10,960 nucleotides of DNA from Porphyrobacter sp. (GTDB taxonomy: Bacteria; Pseudomonadota; Alphaproteobacteria; Sphingomonadales; Sphingomonadaceae), in NCBI GenBank assembly GCA_021732945.1, contig JAKFWB010000233.1:1-10960 (forward strand), given 5' to 3'. Both the position numbers and the translations under genes were made by a program. Shown in pieces: positions 1 through 10,960 of the stretch. Under the pieces are notes generated by a model. The model saw only the letters and a list, made by a program, of their open reading frames with translations. It was not told where the DNA came from and searched no databases. Each line of letters opens with the position of its first letter. The stretch's first letter is position 1.

Positions 1-4436
<4,436 letters not shown>

Positions 4437-4447
<11 letters not shown>

Positions 4448-6008
4448 AATGCGCCTTGGCATCGTACAGGGTTTCAAGATCGATCTGCGCGCGGCCGTCA
4501 GCAACAGCGAAAGCTTCGGTGTTGCGGCGAGCTTTGCCGCGCACGAAGAACGGGATTTTCCTGAGTTCGCGTTCTGCTTCATCGGTCCAGCCGGTTGCGC
4601 CAGCTTCGACCAAAACTGGCGCAGGAATGTCAGCAACCGGTGCTTCGTGCTCGACCTGAACCGCCGCCTTGCGCGGGCTGTGGGCCGCGTGGTGCGATGC
4701 GCCCGCTTCATCGGAGAATTCGAAATCCTCGCGGAACATCGTGAGGAGGTGCTCTTCCAGCCCCATCACCAGCGGGTGCACCCAGGTGTCGAAGATCACG
4801 TTGGCGCCTTCAAACCCCATCTGCGGCGAATGGCGCGCGGGGAAATCCTGCACGTGCACCGGCGCGCTGATGACCGCGCAGGGAATGCCCAGCCGCTTGG
4901 CAATATGGCGTTCCATCTGCGTGCCCAGCACCAGTTCGGGCGCGGCGGCGGCGATGGCGTCTTCGACCGCGAGGTGATCATCGGTGATCAGTGCCTCTAT
5001 CCCGCAACGTGCGGCTTCGGCGCGGACTTCGCTGGCTAATTCGCGGGCATAGCAGCCGAGGCCGCAAACCTCGAAGCCCAGTTCTTCGCGCGCGATCCGG
5101 GCGGCGGCGACGGCGTGGGTGGCGTCACCAAAGATGAAGACGCGCTTGGAGGTCAGGTAGGTCGAATCGACCGACCGCGACCACCAGGGCATCCGGGAAG
5201 AGGTGTCGCCGAGAGCAGGCGTGGGATCTGCACCTGCCAGCTCGGCGACGTCGGCAATGAAGGAGCGGGTTGCTCCCACGCCGATAGGGACGGTCCGCAC
5301 TGCGGGCTGATCGAAAGTCTTTTCGAGCCAGCGGGCGGCCTCATCTGCGATTTCGGGGTAGAGGACGATGTTGAAATCGGCTTGGCCGATCCGGGTAATG
5401 TCCTCCGGCGTAGCGCCCAGCGGAGCGACGAGATTGACCTCAACCCCCAGCTGGTCGAGAATCTTGCGAATTTCCACCAAGTCATCGCGGTGGCGGAAGC
5501 CCAGCGCCGTGGAGCCAAGGATATTAGCGCGGGCTTTCCGGCCTTCACGCGGCTCCCGCACCACTGTCTTGTCAGCCAGATTGCGCACGATCTGGTAAAA
5601 CGTCTCCGACGCGCCCCAGTTTTCCTTGCGCTGATAGCTCGGCAATTCCAGCGGGATCACCGGGCAGGGCAGGCCCATCGCCTCGGACAGGCCAGCAGGG
5701 TCATCCTGAATCAGTTCAGCCGTGCACGACGCGCCGACGATGATTGCCTGCGGATTAAACCGCGCCACTGCTTCGCGCGCGGCGTCCTGGAAGATCTGCT
5801 CGGTATCCTTGCCCAGATCGCGCGCTTCAAAGGTTGTGTAGGTGACCGGCGGACGCTTTGAACGCCGCTCGATCATCGTGAACAGCAGGTCGGCGTAGGT
5901 ATCGCCCTGCGGGGCATGCAGCACGTAGTGGAGCTTCTCCATCGCGGTCGCCACGCGCATTGCGCCGACGTGGGGCGGGCCTTCGTAAGTCCAGACTGCC
6001 AGTTGCAT
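4437..6008 (-). CDS. bchB: BchB, light-independent protochlorophyllide reductase subunit B
   Basis: The ORF encodes 523 residues. BchB pairs with BchN as the NifDK-like catalytic component that reduces ring D of protochlorophyllide without light. The start [15 protein letters not shown] (6-20) is the BchB/ChlB signature. Asp36 in [12 protein letters not shown] sits at the position reported as the unusual aspartate ligand of the N-B [4Fe-4S] cluster. Asp281 ([12 protein letters not shown]) and His393 ([12 protein letters not shown]) match the family's conserved catalytic-site segments. After a low-complexity linker (about 433-472), the tail [20 protein letters not shown] forms the small PCP_red-type C-terminal domain. 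The start ATG is 3 nt after the bchN stop and follows a strong GGAGG with 8-nt spacing. The 3' end overlaps bchH by 11 bp, which suggests translational coupling. Nothing looks damaged. Confidence 0.97.
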
Positions 6009-6011
6009 CGC

Positions 6012-7860
<1,849 letters not shown>

Positions 7861-7870
<10 letters not shown>

Positions 7871-7902
7871 CTGCTGCGTTAGCCTTTTCTCTCAGACTCG
7901 GA
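7861..7902. repeat. 8-bp perfect inverted repeat spanning the bchF start codon
   Basis: TCCGAGTC (7861-7868) and GACTCGGA (7895-7902) are perfect reverse complements with 26 nt between them. In bchF mRNA the downstream arm would hold the G of the start codon and codons 2-3, and the AAGG would sit in the loop. If transcription starts near 7895, as the promoter candidate implies, most of the upstream arm is not transcribed, so the hairpin needs a more distal start. Confidence 0.4.
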
Positions 7903-7929
7903 GATTACGCTTTCCAACATGAGTGTCAA
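7902..7929 (-). promoter_or_regulatory. Candidate sigma70-type promoter of the bchF operon
   Basis: On the minus strand TTGACA (7929-7924), a perfect -35, is followed after 16 nt by TAATCT (7907-7902), a weak -10 with three of six consensus bases. Transcription would begin near 7895, about 25 nt before the bchF ATG. The -35 lies inside the PpsR-like site, as expected for a repressed promoter. Confidence 0.45.
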
Positions 7930-7941
7930 CTAGATTGGACG
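7924..7941. promoter_or_regulatory. Putative PpsR/CrtJ operator in front of bchF
   Basis: TGTCAACTAGATTGGACG fits TGT-N12-ACG, one base from the known PpsR/CrtJ consensus TGT-N12-ACA. It covers the bchF -35 hexamer. The PpsR gene is itself encoded nearby, and bchF is a classic PpsR target in other purple bacteria. The same TGT-N12-ACG form recurs before bchG at 10719-10736, which strengthens the call. Confidence 0.6.
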
Positions 7942-8065
7942 TTTAGCTTTCTTGACGTTTATGGCCTCTCGATCATCGGAGTTTGCGCCCGCCATCAAAA
8001 AGGCGTAGGCAGGAGTCGCTGGCTTTTCGGGATCAGGGCCGAGGGCGTGTGGTTTGCGGTCATTA

Positions 8066-8101
8066 CCTCCTGCGGAAGGTTCGTCCGCATGACCTGGGAG
8101 G
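8066..8101 (+). promoter_or_regulatory. Ribosome binding site of ppaA with possible self-masking hairpin
   Basis: GGGAGG (8096-8101) lies 9 nt before the ppaA ATG and is a strong Shine-Dalgarno. Upstream, CCTCC (8066-8070) is its exact complement. Between them TGCGGA (8071-8076) and TCCGCA (8084-8089) form a 6-bp stem with a 7-nt loop. Stacked together these could hide the ribosome binding site. The pairings are seen; a regulatory role is inference. Confidence 0.5.
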
Positions 8102-8110
8102 GTCTGACGA

Positions 8111-9007
8111 ATGGCTGAGTCCAAGGCTTCGAGCATGTTTGGCGCAGGATCGGCGGTCCTGCGCGGGGTGATCACCGCTCCGCTCGAGCACGTTCGCCGG
8201 CGGTCGGCCCTGGCGAAGCTGGATCAGCCCGATTCCGTCAACATGATCATTGAAAGCGAAATTATCCCCCGTCTTCTGATGGCCCATGCCAATGGGCTTG
8301 ATTCGGCGAAGACCAAGGGCGCGCGCCCGATCAACCTTGAGGAAGCTTCGCGCTTTGCCCTTTTGCCCCTGCGGCTTGAGGCGGCAAGCCTGCTCGAAGA
8401 GGTCGATGTGTTCATGGCCAATGGTGCCAGTGTCGAGACGATCTGCCTCGATCTGCTCGCCCCGGCGGCGCGCAAGCTGGGCGAAATGTGGGAAACCGAC
8501 GAGTGCGATTTCCTTGATGTTACAATGGGATTGTGGCGATTGCAGGAAGTGATGCGCGAAATCGCCGCGCGCTCCCCCAACGAACTTGGCGCGCTCAGCC
8601 CGCCGCGCACCGCGCTGTTTTCACCAATGCCGGGCGATCACCACAATTTCGGCACGCTGATGATCGAGGAAGTCTTCGCCCGCGGCGGCTGGAAAAGCGA
8701 AGCGCTGGTCAAGCCCGAACGGCGCGAATTGCTCGACCGGCTGGCGCGTCAGCCGTTCGATCTGGCCGGATTGACCCTCGTGCGCGACTGCCCTAGCGCC
8801 GCTCTGGCAAACCTCATCAGGGCGATCCGCAATGTATCGGCCAATCCCCATATCATCGTACTGGTTGGCGGACGAATGATCAATGAAAATCCAGACTTAG
8901 CGCGAGTTGTCGGTGCGGATGGCACAGGCGCAGATGCGCTGGCGGCGCTCGAATTGGCGAATGGCTTGATAAGGGCTCCTGCCGCCGCCAGTTTGAACCT
9001 GCGATAG
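8111..9007 (+). CDS. ppaA: PpaA/AerR-type cobalamin-binding regulator of photosynthesis genes
   Basis: The ORF encodes 298 residues. PpaA and its orthologue AerR are soluble B12-binding regulators that act on PpsR/CrtJ, linking light or cobalamin state to photosynthesis gene expression. The central part (about 80-150) looks like the helical B12_binding_2 module: EEASRFALLPLRLEAASLLE, then GEMWETDECDFLDVTMGLWR (124-143). It is followed by a Rossmann-like B12 domain starting TALFSPMPGDHHNFGTLM, where Asp176-His177-His178-Asn179-Phe180-Gly181 fits DxHxxG, the cobalamin lower-ligand motif, and continues to VLVGGRMINENPDL. The start has a strong GGGAGG. An in-frame TGA at 8105-8107, two codons upstream, rules out an N-terminally extended form at this locus. 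Its divergence from bchF and position directly before ppsR match purple-bacterial clusters. The name aerR is equally usable. Confidence 0.92.
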   Translation: MAESKASSMFGAGSAVLRGVITAPLEHVRRRSALAKLDQPDSVNMIIESEIIPRLLMAHANGLDSAKTKGARPINLEEASRFALLPLRLEAASLLEEVDVFMANGASVETICLDLLAPAARKLGEMWETDECDFLDVTMGLWRLQEVMREIAARSPNELGALSPPRTALFSPMPGDHHNFGTLMIEEVFARGGWKSEALVKPERRELLDRLARQPFDLAGLTLVRDCPSAALANLIRAIRNVSANPHIIVLVGGRMINENPDLARVVGADGTGADALAALELANGLIRAPAAASLNLR

Positions 9008-9020
9008 GTTCAGCGCGCAG

Positions 9021-10442
9021 ATGCTCACCCGCAAACACAGTATTGAAGGCAAGCACCCGTTCGGGAAGGCGGCAGAGCTGTTCGATACTCTCGAAGCCGA
9101 TGCCGCGATGAAGCTGGCGATGGTCGCTGGCGATGTGACCCTGGTGCTCGACGATACCGGAACCATCCTTGATGCCGCCTTCGATCCGCGCGAATTTCCG
9201 GCCTTTGCCGATTGGGTCGGCACCAACTGGATCGAGACGGTGACCGACGAAAGTCGCCCCAAAGTCATGGAGATGCTGGCCGCCGCACGGCGCGGTGAGG
9301 TGCAGCATTGGCGGCAGGTCAACCACCCTTCGCGCGATGGCGACGTGCCGATCCGCTACGCCGTGCTCAGCGTCAATGGCGGGGAGAACCGGATCGCCTT
9401 CGGGCGCGATCTGCGCGAGGCCGGGCGCTTGCAGCAGCGATTGTTGCAGGTGCAGCAATCGCTGGAACGCGATTATCTCAGGATGCGCCAGCTCGAAGCG
9501 CGCTACCGCATGCTGTTCGAACGGTCGACTGAGCCGGTGATGATCATTGAGGCGGGCACCCTGCGGATTCGCGAAGCCAACCCTGCCGCGCATGCGCTGG
9601 TGGGCGCGCGGGCGGCGAGCCTTCCCGGCAAGAAGATCCTGACTTTCATCGACAAAAATTCGCACGACGCGCTGCAATCGGTGATCGGCGCGGCGCTGGT
9701 TTCGGATACCGTCAGCCCGGCGCGCGTCCGCATTGCCAAGGGCGCGCGCGAGGTGATGGCTTCGGTCGTCGGGTTCACGCAGGATCGCGGGCAGTTTTTG
9801 CTGCTGCGGCTGGTGCAGGCCAATGATCGCCCGGCATCGGATTTCTCACCGGTGCTGGAACTGATCGATCTGATGCCCGATGCCTTTGTGGTGGCCAATG
9901 CCGATCTCGAAATCGTCACCGCCAACGCCGCATTTGTCGAGCTTCTTCAGGCGGCTAGCGTTGATCAATTGCGCGGGCGGCACCTGTCGGAATCGATTGG
10001 GCGGCCGGGTATCGATCTCGATCTGATCGAAGGCCAGATTGATCAGCACGGATCGGCACGCAATGTCGCCACGGTGCTGCGGGTGGGCCATGAGGTGGAT
10101 GGCGAACCGATTGAATTGTCAGCGGTAAGAACCTCTGGTGATGATGCCTATTATGCCTTCGTCATTCGCCCGATCGGACGCCGCCTGCGCGATTTGCCGC
10201 CGAGCCAGCAGGACATGCCGCGTTCGGTTGAGCAGCTGACCGAGCTGGTCGGGCGCATGAGCCTGAAGGACATTGTGCGCGAAAGCACTGATTTGATTGA
10301 GCGATTGTGCATCGAGGCGGCCCTGTCCTACACGTCGGACAACCGCGCATCGGCGGCTGAAATCCTCGGGCTTTCGCGCCAGAGCCTCTATTCCAAGCTG
10401 CACCGTTACGGCCTTGGCAATCTGACCGGCGAAGGCGAGTAA
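9021..10442 (+). CDS. ppsR: PpsR/CrtJ, PAS-domain repressor of photosynthesis genes
   Basis: The ORF encodes 473 residues. PpsR/CrtJ represses bch, crt and puc genes under oxygen and high light by binding TGT-N12-ACA palindromes. Order of parts: an N-terminal PAS-like domain (about 30-132), a coiled-coil linker (about 133-165, LREAGRLQQRLLQVQQSLER), PAS1 (about 165-268), PAS2 (about 280-390) and a Fis-type helix-turn-helix (about 430-466) with NRASAAEILGLSRQSLYSKL (440-459). Cys430 directly precedes this helix and corresponds to Cys420 of R. capsulatus CrtJ. It is the only cysteine in the protein, so the second redox cysteine of Rhodobacter proteins is absent. The start at 9021 retains the family-like FDTLEADAAMKLAMVAGDVTL; starting at Met30 would cut into it. 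The Shine-Dalgarno is weak (AGG, 13 nt away). The gene begins 13 nt after ppaA, so the two are probably co-transcribed and coupled. Confidence 0.95.
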   Translation: MLTRKHSIEGKHPFGKAAELFDTLEADAAMKLAMVAGDVTLVLDDTGTILDAAFDPREFPAFADWVGTNWIETVTDESRPKVMEMLAAARRGEVQHWRQVNHPSRDGDVPIRYAVLSVNGGENRIAFGRDLREAGRLQQRLLQVQQSLERDYLRMRQLEARYRMLFERSTEPVMIIEAGTLRIREANPAAHALVGARAASLPGKKILTFIDKNSHDALQSVIGAALVSDTVSPARVRIAKGAREVMASVVGFTQDRGQFLLLRLVQANDRPASDFSPVLELIDLMPDAFVVANADLEIVTANAAFVELLQAASVDQLRGRHLSESIGRPGIDLDLIEGQIDQHGSARNVATVLRVGHEVDGEPIELSAVRTSGDDAYYAFVIRPIGRRLRDLPPSQQDMPRSVEQLTELVGRMSLKDIVRESTDLIERLCIEAALSYTSDNRASAAEILGLSRQSLYSKLHRYGLGNLTGEGE

Positions 10443-10485
10443 TCCGCGCCGTGTAGGCAAAATCGGCGCTGTGGCCGCTGCGCAC

Positions 10486-10512
10486 CGCCAATTGCCGCAA
10501 TGGCGTTTTTTT
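10486..10512 (+). terminator. Rho-independent terminator of ppaA-ppsR
   Basis: Left arm CGCCA(A)TTG (10486-10494), loop CCG (10495-10497) and right arm CAATGGCG (10498-10505) give an 8-bp stem with one bulged A. Seven T residues (10506-10512) follow at once. It lies 43 nt after the ppsR stop in the correct orientation, so bchG probably relies on its own promoter. Confidence 0.8.
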
Positions 10513-10598
10513 GCCCATTTGGTGGGGTTGGGCAGGCATTAACCCGCGTTCTACTTGGGTATAACCGGGGTTTGAACAGGCCTTTGCGCTGATTAGCG

Positions 10599-10617
10599 TG
10601 CCCGACCGGATCGGGCA
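10599..10617. repeat. GC-rich 7-bp hairpin between ppsR and bchG
   Basis: TGCCCGA (10599-10605) and TCGGGCA (10611-10617) are perfect reverse complements around the 5-nt loop CCGGA. No T-tract follows on either strand, so it does not look like an intrinsic terminator. Its role is unknown. Confidence 0.4.
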
Positions 10618-10621
10618 GGAT

Positions 10622-10661
10622 TGTCCAACAGCTTGACAGTATGGCGATGGCATATTGGACA
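10622..10661. promoter_or_regulatory. Distal PpsR-type half-sites upstream of bchG
   Basis: TGTCCAA (10622-10628) and TTGGACA (10655-10661) are a perfect 7-bp inverted repeat 26 nt apart, with TTGACA (10633-10638) between them. The first pair reads TGT-N11-ACA, one base short of the PpsR consensus spacing. The TTGGAC half also occurs in the bchF operator. This is a plausible auxiliary operator, but it is not a consensus site. Confidence 0.4.
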
Positions 10662-10718
10662 CGGCACGAACGCGGCGGCCATTTCTGACACAAAAATCGG
10701 CTCTTGTTGGTTTCAAAG

Positions 10719-10736
10719 TGTCAAAATAATTTGACG
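10719..10736. promoter_or_regulatory. Putative PpsR/CrtJ operator in front of bchG
   Basis: TGTCAAAATAATTTGACG is a near-perfect palindrome (GTCAAA...TTTGAC) fitting TGT-N12-ACG. It ends 29 nt before the bchG ATG and covers a possible -10 (AATAAT). It has the same form as the bchF site at 7924-7941 and differs from the TGT-N12-ACA consensus at the last base. Confidence 0.68.
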
Positions 10737-10765
10737 CTTTGGCCTGTCAGGCATAGCCTTTGACC

Positions 10766-10960
10766 ATGGAGCATTCGGTAACTTCGACTCGCCATGCGCC
10801 GCTTCCCGGCGCGCGAGACGTGCTTGAGCTGCTCAAACCGATCACCTGGTTTCCGCCGATGTGGGCCTTTATGTGCGGGGCGGTATCGTCGGGCGCGGGG
10901 CTTGAGGGTCGTTTGTGGTTCGTTGCGGGCGGGGTGATGTTGGCCGGGCCGCTGGTGTGC
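10766..10960 (+). CDS. bchG: BchG, (bacterio)chlorophyll a synthase, N-terminal part (runs off window)
   Basis: From ATG 10766 the frame is open to the window end, giving 65 residues of a protein usually about 300 long. BchG is the membrane-bound UbiA-type prenyltransferase that esterifies bacteriochlorophyllide a with geranylgeranyl (or phytyl) diphosphate. The segment DVLELLKPITWFPPMWAFMCGAVSSG (residues 18-43, quoted here in part as LLKPITWFPPMWAFMCG) is the BchG/ChlG N-terminal signature, and a second hydrophobic stretch (LWFVAGGVMLAGPLV) begins the next membrane segment. The catalytic aspartate-rich motif lies beyond the window. The start is supported by the family match, but the Shine-Dalgarno is poor. 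The putative PpsR operator sits directly upstream. bchE and bchJ, which lie near here in Rhodobacter clusters, are absent from this position. Confidence 0.93.
   Translation, partial: MEHSVTSTRHAPLPGARDVLELLKPITWFPPMWAFMCGAVSSGAGLEGRLWFVAGGVMLAGPLVC

Larger units (their letters stand above)
7871..8110. promoter_or_regulatory. Divergent control region between bchF and ppaA
   Basis: This 240-bp stretch separates the leftward bch operon from the rightward ppaA-ppsR pair. It holds a TTGACA-type promoter candidate and a PpsR-like site for bchF, a direct repeat GACGTTTA (7938-7945 and 7954-7961, 16-nt pitch), an 8-bp inverted repeat over the bchF start, and a hairpin that may mask the ppaA ribosome binding site. 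I see no credible gene in it. The ppaA promoter itself is not clear; TTGACG at 7952-7957 lacks a good -10 partner. Confidence 0.75.
10443..10765. promoter_or_regulatory. ppsR-bchG intergenic region with terminator and PpsR-type half-site cluster
   Basis: This 323-bp gap contains no credible gene. Its left part holds the terminator of ppaA-ppsR, its middle a GC-rich hairpin (10599-10617), and its right part (about 10620-10765) an AT-richer control region for bchG with repeated TGTC(A/C)A / T(T/G)GACA half-sites at 10622, 10633, 10655, 10686, 10719, 10731, 10745 and 10759. No strong -35/-10 pair stands out. AATAAT (10725-10730) with TTGTTG (10704-10709, 15-nt spacing) is a weak candidate inside the operator. 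Confidence 0.7.

Noticed and set aside
7930..8175. 81-codon minus-strand frame in the bchF-ppaA intergenic region
   Set aside because: It overlaps the ppaA start and Shine-Dalgarno, has low-complexity content and no family resemblance, so it is probably spurious.
10599..10617. Hairpin as a second terminator
   Set aside because: No T-tract follows in either direction. The stem at 10486-10512 is a far better terminator.
10745..10764. TGTCA...TTTGAC just before bchG as a further PpsR operator
   Set aside because: The spacing is wrong (TGT-N15-ACC), so I counted the parts only as possible half-sites.

Overview
This window is a piece of a bacterial photosynthesis gene cluster. It most likely comes from an aerobic anoxygenic phototrophic alphaproteobacterium, and Erythrobacteraceae/Sphingomonadales is my best guess. 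The reasons are the GC-rich sequence, the unmistakable BChl a synthesis proteins in the order bchF-N-B-H-L, a divergent ppaA-ppsR regulator pair, and bchG directly behind ppsR with no bchE or bchJ between them. The placement at family level is inference.

Layout. Positions 1-7870 hold one minus-strand operon, read right to left: bchF (7870-7322), bchN (7325-6012), bchB (6008-4437), bchH (4447-806) and bchL (786 to the window edge, C-terminus missing). Junctions are tight: a 4-bp ATGA overlap, 3-nt and 19-nt gaps, and an 11-bp overlap. Positions 7871-8110 are a divergent control region. The plus strand then carries ppaA/aerR (8111-9007) and ppsR/crtJ (9021-10442), a rho-independent terminator (10486-10512), a roughly 250-bp control region rich in PpsR-type half-sites, and the first 65 codons of bchG (10766-10960).

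How it works together. BchH is the porphyrin-binding subunit of Mg-chelatase. BchN, BchB and BchL form the dark-operative protochlorophyllide reductase. BchF hydrates the C3 vinyl group, and BchG attaches the isoprenoid tail. PpsR is the aerobic/light repressor of such genes and PpaA/AerR its cobalamin-binding partner. Matching TGT-N12-ACG palindrome-like sites lie in front of both bchF and bchG, suggesting that both transcription units are PpsR targets.

Main anomaly. bchH is broken by a single in-frame amber codon (TAG at 2401-2399, codon 683 of 1213), while the reading frame and family signatures on both sides are intact. If real, it should abolish full-length BchH and hence bacteriochlorophyll unless suppressed. 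A base-call error, a recent loss-of-function mutation, or suppression/readthrough are the alternatives. I saw no CRISPR array, tRNA/rRNA, insertion sequence or undescribed multi-gene system.
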